A stretch of 64,000 bases of DNA from Burkholderia sp. (lineage in GTDB: Bacteria; Pseudomonadota; Gammaproteobacteria; Burkholderiales; Burkholderiaceae), in NCBI GenBank assembly GCA_040954445.1, contig CP144361.1, forward strand, positions 124,001 to 188,000, read 5' to 3'. Of this stretch, positions 28,865 to 39,315 are shown piece by piece. The first letter of the stretch is position 1. The number at the start of each line of letters is the position of its first letter. Below the pieces are notes generated by a model. That model had not been told where the DNA came from. It made no database searches and was given only the letters and a program-made list of their open reading frames with translations. Both the position numbers and the translations under genes were made by a program.

Positions 28865-29806
28865 ATGCGCAAGGACATACACAAGAAAGGTGAGCCGAAG
28901 GCACGCTACCGTGTCAGGAATTGGGCGGCCTATAATGAAGGCCTGATCAGCCGGGGGAACGTAACAATATGGATAGATGAAGCCGTCCTTGCCAGAATGC
29001 CCGATGCCATACCCACACGTGGTCGCCCGTGTGTATACGGCGATACGCTGATTCAGGCATTACTTGGCTTGAAGACCGTCTATCGACTGACCTTGCGCGC
29101 CCTGCAAGGTTTCACCCAAAGTCTGCGCGATTTGGCCTTCCCGAGCTTGCCGGTGCCGAATTACACCACGCTCTGTCGCCGGGCAAAAACGCTTGATGTC
29201 GAACTGCCGATCCTTCGTGACAATGAACCGATCTATCTGGTTGTCGACAGCACCGGTCTGAAGGTCTATGGAGAAGGTGAATGGAAGGTGCGCCAGCACG
29301 GCTACTCGCAGCGGCGCACGTGGCGTAAAGTCCATCTCGCGCTCAACGCGAATACAGGTCAAGTGCATGCCGCGTTAATGACGAATCAGAATGTGGCTGA
29401 CGGTGACGCTCTGGCCAAGTTGCTCGACCAGATTCCACGCGAAGAACAAATCGATGTCATCGGCGGTGACGGTGCCTACGACACCAAGCCATGCCATGCG
29501 GCCATTGCTGCACGCAGTGCTATTCCTTCGATTCCGCCACGCGAGGGTGCCGCTCATTGGCCAGCGGATATGCCCGGTGCGGCGTGGCGTAATGGCGCGG
29601 TTGATGCAATTGCCCGTGACGGTCGTCGAGAATGGAAGCAACACAGTGGCTACCACCGGCGATCGCTTGCCGAGAATGCGATGTATCGGTTCAAGACCCT
29701 CACCGGCCACTGTCTCTGGGCGCGTCGGCGTCATCAACCGCATGGCGGACCTCGCTCGTCCGCAATCCGTTCGTATCGCCTGAAATTATTGATCCGAAAT
29801 TCGTGA
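28865..29806 (+). pseudogene. IS5-family transposase, altered C-terminus (313 aa)
   Basis: Codons 1-285 match the intact copies and include all catalytic residues. A deletion after CLWAR shifts the last 28 codons into another frame ending LKLLIRNS. It may still fold. Confidence 0.85.
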
Positions 29807-29810
29807 TCAA
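29789..29810. repeat. 22-bp TA-flanked palindrome inside an IS
   Basis: TTGATCCGAAATTCGTGATC followed by AA is inserted in the constant AATTATGCCC of the IS, giving TA on both sides (29787-29788, 29811-29812). It occupies the same target site as the insertion at 5535. Confidence 0.8.
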
Positions 29811-30350
29811 TATGCCCGTCGATGCCATTGCGTCCTCGCGCTTGATTTATGCAACAACGCCCGCTCTGGCCAAGTTGCTCGACCAGATTCCACGCGAAGA
29901 ACAAATCGATATCATCGGCGGTGACGGTGCCTACGACACCAAGCCATGCCATGCGGCCATTGCTGCACGCAGTGCTATTCCTTCGATTCCGCCACGCGAG
30001 GGTGCCGCTCATTGGCCAGCGGATATGCCCGGTGCGGCGTGGCGTAATGGCGCGGTTGATGCAATTGCCCGTGACGGTCGTCGAGAATGGAAGCAACACA
30101 GTGGCTACCACCGGCGATCGCTTGCCGAGAATGCGATGTATCGGTTCAAGACCCTCACCGGCAACTGTCTCTGGGCGCGTCACATCGACTCGCAGGCGAC
30201 CGAGGTCGCCGTTCGCGTCGGCGTCATCAACCGTATGGCGGACCTCGCTCGTCCGCAATCCGTTCGTATCGCCTGAAATTATGCCCGTATGCCATAGCGT
30301 CCTCCAGATCGATTTATGCAACAACGCCTTCGGCTATGCCTCCATTGCCC

Positions 30351-31403
30351 ATGTTAAAGCTCTCCGCCTTCGATTTCAACTTGCCCCCCGAGCTGATCGC
30401 GCAGACCGCGCTGCCCGAGCGCAGCGCAAGCCGCCTGCTCGCAGTGGACAGTAGCGGCCCGCCTACGCGCCTGGCCGACCTGCGCTTCACCGACCTGCCC
30501 GACTGCATTGACGCCGGCGACCTGCTGGTGTTCAACGACACCAAGGTGCTGAAAGCGCGCTTCTTCGGCCAGAAGGCCAGCGGCGGCAGGATCGAGGTTC
30601 TGGTCGAGCGCGTGACTGGCCCGCGCACGGTGCTAGCGCAAATCCGCGCCAGCAAGAGCCCCATCGAAGGCAGCACGCTGTGGCTGGCCGAAGCCTTCGA
30701 GGTGACGGTGGGCGAGCGCCTCGAGCCCTTCTTCACGCTGCACTTCCCCGAGGACTGCCTGGCGCTGATCGAGTGCCACGGTCGCCTCCCGTTGCCGCCC
30801 TATATCGAGCACGACCCCGACGCAACCGATGAGACGCGTTACCAGACGGTGTTCGCCAGCAACCCGGGCGCGGTCGCCGCGCCCACCGCTGGGCTACACT
30901 TCGACGAGGCGCTATTGGCCACGCTGCGCACGCGCGGCGTCGAGACCGCCACGCTAACTCTGCATGTCGGCAACGGCACCTTCCAGCCGGTGCGGGTCGA
31001 CAACATAGCCGAGCACAAGATGCACAGCGAATGGTACGAACTGAGCGACACGCTGGTGGCGCAGATCGCGCCGACGCGTGCGCGTGGCGGAAAAGTAGTG
31101 GCGGTCGGCACCACCTCGATGCGCGCGCTCGAGGCGGCCGCGCGCGACGCGGAACGCGAAGGCCGGACGCTCGCACCAATCCGCGCAGAAACCGACATCT
31201 TTATCATGCCGGGTTACGTATTCCGTGTAGTGGACCGGCTGGTCACGAATTTCCACCTGCCGAAGTCGACCCTGCTAATGTTGGTCTCGGCCTTTGCTGG
31301 GATCGAGACAATCCGCGACGCTTACCGCCACGCGCTCGCCGAGCGTTACCGCTTCTTCAGCTATGGCGACGCGATGCTGCTGACGCGCCACAATCTAGAA
31401 TAA
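30351..31403 (+). CDS. queA: S-adenosylmethionine:tRNA ribosyltransferase-isomerase
   Basis: QueA adds the epoxycyclopentanediol group to preQ1 in the wobble base of Tyr, His, Asn and Asp tRNAs. The 350-residue protein begins [20 protein letters not shown] and has [29 protein letters not shown], the strongly conserved ERYQTVFA-like [39 protein letters not shown] and [21 protein letters not shown] at 30351 is chosen on this N-terminus. The frame is open upstream into the IS ending at 30328. tgt follows 1.2 kb later; the two would normally be adjacent, and the gap is entirely IS DNA. Confidence 0.96.
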   Translation: MLKLSAFDFNLPPELIAQTALPERSASRLLAVDSSGPPTRLADLRFTDLPDCIDAGDLLVFNDTKVLKARFFGQKASGGRIEVLVERVTGPRTVLAQIRASKSPIEGSTLWLAEAFEVTVGERLEPFFTLHFPEDCLALIECHGRLPLPPYIEHDPDATDETRYQTVFASNPGAVAAPTAGLHFDEALLATLRTRGVETATLTLHVGNGTFQPVRVDNIAEHKMHSEWYELSDTLVAQIAPTRARGGKVVAVGTTSMRALEAAARDAEREGRTLAPIRAETDIFIMPGYVFRVVDRLVTNFHLPKSTLLMLVSAFAGIETIRDAYRHALAERYRFFSYGDAMLLTRHNLE

Positions 31404-31406
31404 ACC

Positions 31407-31425
31407 GGCGTTGTTGCATAAATCG
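31407..31425. repeat. 19-bp stub of an IS end used as a target
   Basis: GGCGTTGTTGCATAAATCG. Its last nine bases CATAAATCG recur at 32548-32556 on the far side of the IS, where the original terminus continues AACGAGGGGACGCAATG to 32573. Confidence 0.9.
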
Positions 31426-32547
31426 GGCGTTGTTGCATAAATCGAGTGTGAGGATGCAAGAGCATCGACGGGATAATTTCAGGCGATACGAACGGATTGC
31501 GGACGAGCGAGGTCCGCCATGCGGTTGATGACGCCGACGCGAACGGCGACCTCGGTCGCCTGCGCGGCGATGTGACGCGCCCAGAGACAGTGGCCGGTGA
31601 GGGTCTTGAACCGATACATCGCATTCTCGGCAAGCGATCGCCGGTGGTAGCCACTGTGTTGCTTCCATTCTCGACGACCGTCACGGGCAATTGCATCAAC
31701 CGCGCCATTACGCCACGCCGCACCGGGCATATCCGCTGGCCAATGAGCGGCACCCTCGCGTGGCGGAATCGAAGGAATAGCACTGCGTGCAGCAATGGCC
31801 GCATGGCATGGCTTGGTGTCGTAGGCACCGTCACCGCCGATGACATCGATTTGTTCTTCGCGTGGAATCTGGTCGAGAAACTTGGCCAGAGCGTCACCAT
31901 CAGCCACATTCTGATTCGTCATTAGCGCGGCATGCACTTGACCTGTATTCGCGTTGAGCGCGAGATGGACTTTACGCCACGTGCGCCGCTTCGAGTAGCC
32001 GTGCTGGCGCACCTTCCATTCACCTTCTCCATAGACCTTCAGACCAGTGCTGTCGACAACCAGATGGATCGGTTCATTGTCACGAAGGATCGGCAGTTCG
32101 ACATCAAGCGTTTTTTCCCGGCGACAGAGCGTGGTGTAATTCGGCACCGGCAAGCTCGGGAAGGCCAAATCGCGCAGACTTTGGGTGAAACCTTGCAGGG
32201 CGCGCAAGGTCAGTCGATAGACGGTCTTCACGCCAAGTAATGCCTGAATCAGCGTATCGCCGTATAGACACGGGCGACCACGTGTGGGTATGGCATCGGG
32301 TATTCTGGCAAGGACGGCTTCATCTATCCATATTGTTACGTTCCCCCGGTTGATCCGGCCTTCATTATAGGCCGCCCAATTCCTGACACGGTAGCGTGCC
32401 TTCGGCTCACCTGTCTTATGTATGTCCTTGCGCATTTTCTTGGAAAAAATTAGGCAGTTACTCTGGAATCTGACTTGATAGGGATCTGGCCCCGAGACTG
32501 TTGCGCGTAAACATCAATGGATCTCGCTCGATTTATGCAACAACGCC
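31426..32547 (-). mobile_element. IS5-family copy inserted into another copy's terminus
   Basis: A complete 1122-bp element flanked by the 9-bp duplication CATAAATCG, which is bases 11-19 of the IS terminus itself. It lies between queA and tgt. Confidence 0.97.
31479..32435 (-). CDS. IS5-family transposase, 318 aa, intact
   Basis: All catalytic residues are present. Small differences from the reference copy include [22 protein letters not shown] and LAKFLDQIPRE. Confidence 0.93.
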   Translation of the reverse strand: MRKDIHKTGEPKARYRVRNWAAYNEGRINRGNVTIWIDEAVLARIPDAIPTRGRPCLYGDTLIQALLGVKTVYRLTLRALQGFTQSLRDLAFPSLPVPNYTTLCRREKTLDVELPILRDNEPIHLVVDSTGLKVYGEGEWKVRQHGYSKRRTWRKVHLALNANTGQVHAALMTNQNVADGDALAKFLDQIPREEQIDVIGGDGAYDTKPCHAAIAARSAIPSIPPREGAAHWPADMPGAAWRNGAVDAIARDGRREWKQHSGYHRRSLAENAMYRFKTLTGHCLWARHIAAQATEVAVRVGVINRMADLARPQSVRIA

Positions 32548-32596
32548 CATAAATCGAACGAGGGGACGCAATGAGCACCGGACTGTTCTCCGGTAG

Positions 32597-33925
<1,329 letters not shown>

Positions 33926-33927
33926 TA

Positions 33928-34597
33928 GGTTCTCGAGAATCAGAAACACCTTCCTGCTGCGTATATCTTTAATCCTCCGCTTCAAGAAATCGAGCAGGAT
34001 GCCGGCGTTCATCGCACCCTCGAAGACTTTCCGGCGCACCTGGCCACGGCTCGTCACCGACGACATCATCCACAGGCCTTCGCGTCGACTCGCCACCCGT
34101 CGCTCGGGCGACTTGGCAATCGGCGGCGTAGGAGCGGCCTCGTACATCGTCCGAGCGCAGCCCCGTTTCGTCGCCTCCCTGGATCTCAGCGCCTTGGGCT
34201 ATGGCCCGGCGCGAAATCTCCGGGTACGTCTCGTTTATCCATGCCTGCACCGCTTTCGGTCACTGCTCATAGGCCCGTTTCATCGGCTTTTCGGCGTGAA
34301 ACCGCAGCGCGCCAAATACAGGCCGACACCCTGCAGCATCAGGGTCAAACCGCATCGCTGTCGGATCAACTCCCGCACGGCATGTCGCATCCACAACGCA
34401 CACGACATCTTCAGCTGGTCTAGCATCTGGTTGTACAACAGCATGCAAATTTCCACTTTCTGCTGCTCACCCAGAGCTCGGCTTAGGTTCACCGCTCTGC
34501 CACTCGGCTTGCCCCGTAATCTAGCCGTACCTTCGCAGGTGTAGCGCTTGCAAATATCGCACGCGCCCGTGCGCGACAGGTTCATATACTCGGCAAT
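33928..34597 (-). pseudogene. IS630-family transposase remnant
   Basis: Minus-strand frames read MNLSRTGACDICKRYTCEGT, LRGKPSGRAVN, WMRHAVRELIRQRCGLTLML and KRAYEQ. In another frame QAWINETYPEISRRAIAQGA, GGDETGLRSDDVRGRSYA and finally KVFLILENL follow. These are successive blocks of an IS630 (Tc1/mariner-like) transposase, including the DET catalytic region. At least two frameshifts and a stop separate them. The C-terminal end is cut by the palindrome at 33925 and the N-terminal end by an IS-derived palindrome at 34598. Confidence 0.85.
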
Positions 34598-34735
34598 GGC
34601 GTTGTTGCATAAATCGAGCGGGAGGATGAAATGGAACGGATTGCAGACCTCGCTCGTCCGCAATCTGTTCGTATCGCCTGAAATTATGCTCGTCGATGCC
34701 ATTTCGTCCGCGCGCTCAATTTATGCAACAACGCT
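34598..34735. repeat. IS-derived inverted duplication, 138 bp
   Basis: IS right termini stand at both edges in inverted orientation (GGCGTTGTTGCATAAATC and ATTTATGCAACAACGC). The left arm has lost about 40 bp internally (ATGG joined to AACGGATTGC). It looks like a shortened version of the 18398 element. Confidence 0.8.
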
Positions 34736-34750
34736 CTCCCGAGGAAGCGA

Positions 34751-34825
34751 TCTCATGTCTCGTTTTTCTATCCCCCTCACATGAGGGTCAATTTTCCAAT
34801 TTCAAGATCACGAATTTCTGGTCAA
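34751..34825. repeat. Palindromic repeat, right-hand half
   Basis: It runs from TCTCATGTCTCGTTTTTC through CACATGAGGGTCAATTTTCC to TTTCTGGTCAATA. It keeps the central stem and right arm; the left arm is missing at the IS-derived junction. Confidence 0.7.
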
Positions 34826-34885
34826 TATCCGGCCTGGGCGGTAGCGTGACTTTGTTGCGTTTCACTTGGAAATGGGGCAAGGCTT

Positions 34886-35674
34886 ATGGGCAAGGTGTAT
34901 CTGATTGGTGCCGGACCCGGCGCGGTCGACCTAATTACGGTGCGCGGTGCGCACCTGCTGGGCCTGGCCGAAGTGGTACTGCACGACGCGCTAATCGAGC
35001 TGGCAATGCTCGACTATGCTCCGAACGCACGCTGCATCGCGGTCGGCAAGCGCTGTGGCCAGCGCTCTACGGCGCAGCAATTCATCAACAAACAGATCAT
35101 CGACGCGGCACACGAGCACGCGGTGGTGGTACGCCTGAAGGGCGGCGATCCGATGCTGTTCGGTCGTGCTGACGAGGAGCTGCGAGCGCTCGAGACGGCC
35201 GGCATTGACTACCAGGTGGTGCCGGGCATTACTGCTGCGCTAGCAAGTGCCGCGGTGCTTAAGCGTTCGCTGACCCTGCGTGGCATATCGCGCAGCGTGG
35301 CCTTCGCCACCCAGAGCCGCGCATCCGGCAGCGAAGAGATACGCGCGCAGGTGCAGGCTGACTCGCTGGTCTTCTACATGGGTCGCGACAGCGCATCCAA
35401 CATCGCGCAGCAACTACTCAATGCGGGCCGTGCCGACGACACACCAGTGGCGATTGTCGAAGCCTGCAGCACGGCGCGCGAGCGTAGCTTGGCGCTAACG
35501 CTGGCTCGCATGGCGGCAGGCGAGGCGCAGGCCTGGCTCGATCCCTCGCAGCCGAGCCTGCTGATGATTGGCGGGGCCTTCGCGGAGCGCGCCGGGGTAA
35601 TATCGGCGCAGCCGGGTGCCGACGACGCAGCGGGCGAGCTTGCCGGAAAGAGCGAGGTCCATAACGCGGCTTGA
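34886..35674 (+). CDS. cobA: Uroporphyrinogen-III C-methyltransferase (SUMT)
   Basis: SUMT methylates uroporphyrinogen III twice to precorrin-2, the entry to B12 and siroheme. The 262-residue protein has the SAM-binding loop VYLIGAGPGAVDLITVRG at the N-terminus, VGKRCGQRSTAQQFIN, VVRLKGGDPMLFGRADEE, VVPGITAALASAA and LVFYMGRDSASNIAQQLL. It is a stand-alone CobA, not fused to uroporphyrinogen synthase or CysG domains. ATG at 34886 is the only sensible start. It lies 7.5 kb from the cobU-cobC block and 25 kb from cobO-cobB. A 65-bp IS-derived element begins two bases after the stop. Confidence 0.95.
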   Translation: MGKVYLIGAGPGAVDLITVRGAHLLGLAEVVLHDALIELAMLDYAPNARCIAVGKRCGQRSTAQQFINKQIIDAAHEHAVVVRLKGGDPMLFGRADEELRALETAGIDYQVVPGITAALASAAVLKRSLTLRGISRSVAFATQSRASGSEEIRAQVQADSLVFYMGRDSASNIAQQLLNAGRADDTPVAIVEACSTARERSLALTLARMAAGEAQAWLDPSQPSLLMIGGAFAERAGVISAQPGADDAAGELAGKSEVHNAA

Positions 35675-35676
35675 GT

Positions 35677-35741
35677 GGCGTTTTTGCATAAATCGAGCGC
35701 GATGCCATTGTGTCCTCACGCGTGCTTTATGCAAAAACGCC
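35677..35741. repeat. IS-derived 65-bp inverted mini-element
   Basis: The ends are GGCGTTTTTGCATAAATC and CTTTATGCAAAAACGCC; between them is only GATGCCATTGTGTCCTCACG. Both edges are right termini, and both share the GTTTTTG variant found nowhere else in the window. Confidence 0.85.
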
Positions 35742-35799
35742 CTTCAGCTTTGAGACTGCCCCGCCCTCCGTTAAATCGAACCACATCCATCATCCCTAA

Positions 35800-36395
35800 A
35801 TGACATCTGTTCCAAACCCCGTGCCAATCGCCATCGGGCGACCTCAAGGGTTGCCACGGTGATCCCCTCGTCGATCTGTTGTTCCGCCTGGCACCCTCCG
35901 ACGATACTTCGCTCTGGTTCGCCGGCGATTTCGTCAACCGAGGCCCGGCCTCACTCGCTATGCTGTGCGCGAGGTAATCGCGCTGGGCGAGCGGCGCGTG
36001 GCCGTTGCTCGGTAACCACGACCTACACCTGCTGGCCGCCGCGGCCTGCATTCACCAGTTGCAGCCGGGTGAAACGCTCGCCGAGATGCTGGAGGCACCC
36101 GACGTCGAAGCCCTGCTCGAATGGGTCCGCTCAGCGGCCCTTCGCGCATTTCGAACACAGTCAGCTGATGGTGCATGCGGGCCTTCTGCCGCAAGGGGAT
36201 GTTACGCTCACGCTCGAACTCGCCGACAAGCTGCAGCGGCGCGCTCTACGCACGCCAGACGGCGCCATGGAGTTTTGTGGCAACGGCGGCCTCGATTTAG
36301 CACTAGAAGGTCATCTGCCCTGGTTCGACGTTCCCGCTGGCGACGTACAGCGCCGATGTGACCGTAGTGTTCGGCCACTGGGGCGCCCCCCTTGG
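35800..36395 (+). pseudogene. apaH: Diadenosine tetraphosphatase, multiply frameshifted
   Basis: ApaH hydrolyses Ap4A to ADP. In shifting frames the sequence reads MTSVPNPVPIAIG, then DPLVDLLFRLAPSDDTSLWF and AGDFVNRGPASLAML. It continues with [20 protein letters not shown], then [16 protein letters not shown] and finally VVFGHW. Metal-binding GNHD and HAG blocks are recognisable. At least four single-base indels (first near 35837) separate them. The 3' end is replaced by a 38-bp internal IS fragment (36396-36433) and an IS. It is clearly dead. Confidence 0.88.
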
Positions 36396-36433
36396 ACTGA
36401 CGCTGCGCGCCCTGCAAGGTTTCACCCAAAGTC

Positions 36434-37556
36434 GGCGTTGTTGCATAAATCGAGTGTGAGGATGCAATAGCATCGACGGGCATAATTTTAGGCCATACGA
36501 ACGGATTGCGGACGAGCGAGGTCCGCCATACGGTTGATGACGCCGACGCGAATGGAGACCTCGGTCGCCCGCGAGGCGATGTGACGCGCCCAGAGACAGT
36601 TGCCGGTGAGGGTCTTGAACCGATAGATCGCATTCTCGGCAAGCGATCGGCGGTGGTAGCCACTGTCTTGCTTCCATTCTCGACGACCGTCACGGGCAAT
36701 TGCATCAACCGCGCCATTACGCCACGCCGCACCGGGCATATCCGCTGGCCAATGAACGGCACCCTCGCGTGGCGGAATCGAAGGAATAGCACTGCGTGCA
36801 GCAATGGCCGCATGGCATGGCTTGGTGTCGTAGGCACCATCACCGCCGATGACATCGATTTGTTCTTCGCGTGGGATCTGGTCGAGCAACTTGGCCAGAG
36901 CGTCACCGTCAGCCACATTCTGATTCGTCATTAGCGCGGCATGCACTTGACCCGTATTCGCGTTGAGCGCGAGATGGACTTTACGCCACGTGCGCCGCTT
37001 CGAGTAGCCGTGCTTGCGCACCTTCCATTCACCTTCTCCATAGACCTTCAGACCGGTGCTGTCGACAACCAGATAGATCGGTTCATTGTCACGAAGGATC
37101 GGCAGTTCGACATCAAGCGTTTTTGCCCGGCGACAGAGCGTGGTGTAATTCGGCACCGGCAAGCTCGGGCAGGCCAGATCGCGCAGACTTTGGGTGAAAC
37201 CTTGCAGGGCGCGCAACGTTAGTCGATAGACGGTCTTCACGCCAAGTAATGTCTGAATCAGCGTATCGCCGTATAGACACGGGCGACCACGTGTGGGTAT
37301 GGCATCGGGTATTCTGGCAAAGACGGCTTCATCTATCCATATTGTTACGTTCCCCCGGTTGATCAGGCTTTCATTATAGGCCGCCCAATTCCTGACACGG
37401 TGGCGTGCCTTCGGCTCACTTGTCTTGTGTATGTCCTTGCGCATTTTCTTGGCAAAAATTAGGCAGTTACTCTGGAGTCTGACTTGATAGGGGGCTGGCC
37501 CCGCGACCGTTGCGCGTAAACGTCAACGGATCTCGTTCGATTTATGCAACAACGCC
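36434..37556 (-). mobile_element. IS5-family (IS903 group) copy, intact
   Basis: A 1123-bp element. On its left a 38-bp plus-strand piece of another copy (CTGACGCTGCGCGCCCTGCA) separates it from apaH. The flanking 9-mers CCCAAAGTC and CCCAAACGC agree only in part. Confidence 0.97.
36488..37444 (-). CDS. IS5-family transposase, 318 aa, intact
   Basis: A complete frame with the catalytic triad. Its variants include HKTSEPKARHR, NESLINRGN and LAENAIYRFKT; the Y(2)R(3)E(6)K motif is kept. Confidence 0.92.
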   Translation of the reverse strand: MRKDIHKTSEPKARHRVRNWAAYNESLINRGNVTIWIDEAVFARIPDAIPTRGRPCLYGDTLIQTLLGVKTVYRLTLRALQGFTQSLRDLACPSLPVPNYTTLCRRAKTLDVELPILRDNEPIYLVVDSTGLKVYGEGEWKVRKHGYSKRRTWRKVHLALNANTGQVHAALMTNQNVADGDALAKLLDQIPREEQIDVIGGDGAYDTKPCHAAIAARSAIPSIPPREGAVHWPADMPGAAWRNGAVDAIARDGRREWKQDSGYHRRSLAENAIYRFKTLTGNCLWARHIASRATEVSIRVGVINRMADLARPQSVRMA

Positions 37557-37694
37557 CCCAAACGCCCATCCCAAGGGATGGGGAAACCTCCCAAAGAGAT
37601 TGAGCAAATTTGACGGCGGTTCAGCACACAAGTCTCGACAAGTTTGGAAGCCAGTCCCGCCTCGCGGCCCCTGGGCGTTTTGTGCGGTCAGGCC

Positions 37695-38456
37695 CTACCA
37701 GCCGCCCCAGCGCGAGGCTAGTGCCGCCAGCATAGCCATTCCGACCGTTTCGGTGCGCAGCAGGCGTGCGCCGAGCACGATTGCCTGGAAACCGTATTCG
37801 CGCGCCGCGTCTTCCTCGTGCGTCGACAAGCCCCCTTCGGGGCCTATCAGCAGGCGAATTTCTCCGATCGGCGCTTTGTCTGGTAATTCAGCGAAGGCGA
37901 TGCTCGCGCGCGGCGATAGCATCAGCCGCAACTCTCCCTCGTTCGGCGGTGGCAGTGCGGCCAGCCAGGCCGCATAGTCGGACACGGCGGCCACCGCCGG
38001 CACCCGATTGCGCCCGCATTGCTCGCAGGCGGCGCGCACTACACCCTGCCAGTACGCGACGCGCTTATCCGCGCGTTCGCCGGAAAGCTTCACCACGCCA
38101 CGCGAAGTCGACAGCGGCACCACGCCGGCCACGCCAAGCTCGACCGCCTTTTCGATCAGCCAGTCCATCTTGTCGCCGCTAGCGATACCCTGCGCGAGCG
38201 TGATCCGGTAAGGCATCTCCAGCTCGCATGCCTCGAAGGCCAGCGTGTGGACCACGACCGTTTGCTTGCTGATCTCGACCAGCTCTGCGCGATACTGACC
38301 GCCGCTGCCGTTGAACAGCGTCAGCGCATCGCCGGCTTCGAGACGTAGCACCCGGACATGTCGCGCGACCTTTTTGGGCAGCACAATGCTGGCCTGCTCG
38401 GCCAGCGGGACCTCGGCGAAAAATCGCGGTACCGCGGAGCTGCTATTGCCGTTCAT
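37695..38456 (-). CDS. rsmE: 16S rRNA m3U1498 methyltransferase
   Basis: A SPOUT-class methyltransferase of 253 residues. It has an N-terminal PUA-like part (RFFAEVPL, RVLRLEAGDALTLFNGSGGQ), then the knot domain with LAQGIASGDKMDWLIEKAVELGV, PLSTSRGVVKLSGERADKR, AACEQCGRNRVP, the SAM loop LLIGPEGGLSTHEEDAAREY and the C-terminal LGARLLRTETVGMAMLAAL. Start ATG 38456 overlaps the stop of an upstream frame (ATGA). It is intact and shortly follows 140 bp of unassigned DNA after an IS. Confidence 0.95.
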   Translation of the reverse strand: MNGNSSSAVPRFFAEVPLAEQASIVLPKKVARHVRVLRLEAGDALTLFNGSGGQYRAELVEISKQTVVVHTLAFEACELEMPYRITLAQGIASGDKMDWLIEKAVELGVAGVVPLSTSRGVVKLSGERADKRVAYWQGVVRAACEQCGRNRVPAVAAVSDYAAWLAALPPPNEGELRLMLSPRASIAFAELPDKAPIGEIRLLIGPEGGLSTHEEDAAREYGFQAIVLGARLLRTETVGMAMLAALASRWGGW

Positions 38457-38530
38457 GTCTCGATACGCCTCACCAATACCCAGTGGTAGCCGCCCAGGTC
38501 CTCGACCTGGGCGAAGCGATGGCCCCAGAA
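38457..38530 (-). pseudogene. 3' stub of a gene formerly coupled to rsmE
   Basis: The frame ends RFWGHRFAQVEDLGGYHWVL, VRRIET, with its TGA overlapping the rsmE ATG. The pattern resembles the end of VOC/glyoxalase-fold proteins (FWG..R.A.V.D..GY.W.L). Upstream it soon meets a stop, and no more than about 25 codons are left before the IS at 38599. The family call is tentative. Confidence 0.35.
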
Positions 38531-39315
38531 CCTAGGCGCAGGGCGCGTCGGTCAGTGACTTGCTGTTGGTTCACCAGTATACGCTTGTACCGTGACAGGG
38601 CGTTGTTGCATAAATCGAGCGAAAGCCGTTGACGTTTACGCGCAACGCTCGCCTGACAGCCCCCTATCAAATCAGATTCCAGAGTAACTGCCTATTTTTG
38701 CCAAGAAAATGCGCAAGGACATACACAAGAAAGGTAAGCCGAAGGCACGCTACCGTGCCAGGAATTGGGCGGCCTATAATGAAGGCCTGTTCAACCGGGG
38801 GAACGTAACAATCTGGATAGATGAAGCCGTCCTTGCCAGAATACCCGATGCCATACTCGAACGTGGTCGCCCGTGTCTATACGGCGATACGCTGATTCAG
38901 GCATTACTTGGCGTGAAGACCGTCTATCGACTGACGTTGCGCGCCCTGCAGGGTTTCACCCAAAGTCTGCGCGATCTGGCCTTCCCGAGCTTGCCGGTGC
39001 CGAATTACACCACGCTCTGTCGCCGGGCAAAAATGCTTGATGTCGAACTGCCGATCCTTCGTGACAATGAACCGATCCATCTGGTTGTCGACAGCACCGG
39101 TCTGAAGGTCTATGGAGAAGGTGAATGGAAGGTACGCCAGCACGGCTACTCGAAGCGGCGCACGTGGCGTAAAGTCCATCTCGCGCTCAACACGAATACG
39201 GGTCAAGTGCATGCCGCGCTAATGACGAATCAGAATGTGGCTGACGGTGACGCTCTGGCCAAGTTGCTCGACCAGATTCCACGCGAAGAACAAATCGATG
39301 TCATCGGCGGTGATG

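Larger units (their letters stand above)
28753..29861 (+). mobile_element. IS5-family copy carrying a 22-bp palindrome
   Basis: Both termini are good. It lacks about 38 bp in the last transposase codons and contains a 22-bp TA-flanked palindrome after the stop. It sits with the 19-bp stub inside the CGCTCTGG duplication. Confidence 0.94.
28074..30328 (+). mobile_element. IS5-family copy interrupted by a second IS
   Basis: The host pieces are 28074-28733 and 29862-30328. The 8-bp CGCTCTGG is duplicated at 28726-28733 and 29862-29869. Removing the insert and one duplicate joins 28184-28733 to 29870-30276 into exactly 957 nt, the normal transposase length. The host gene was therefore intact when hit. 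Confidence 0.9.
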
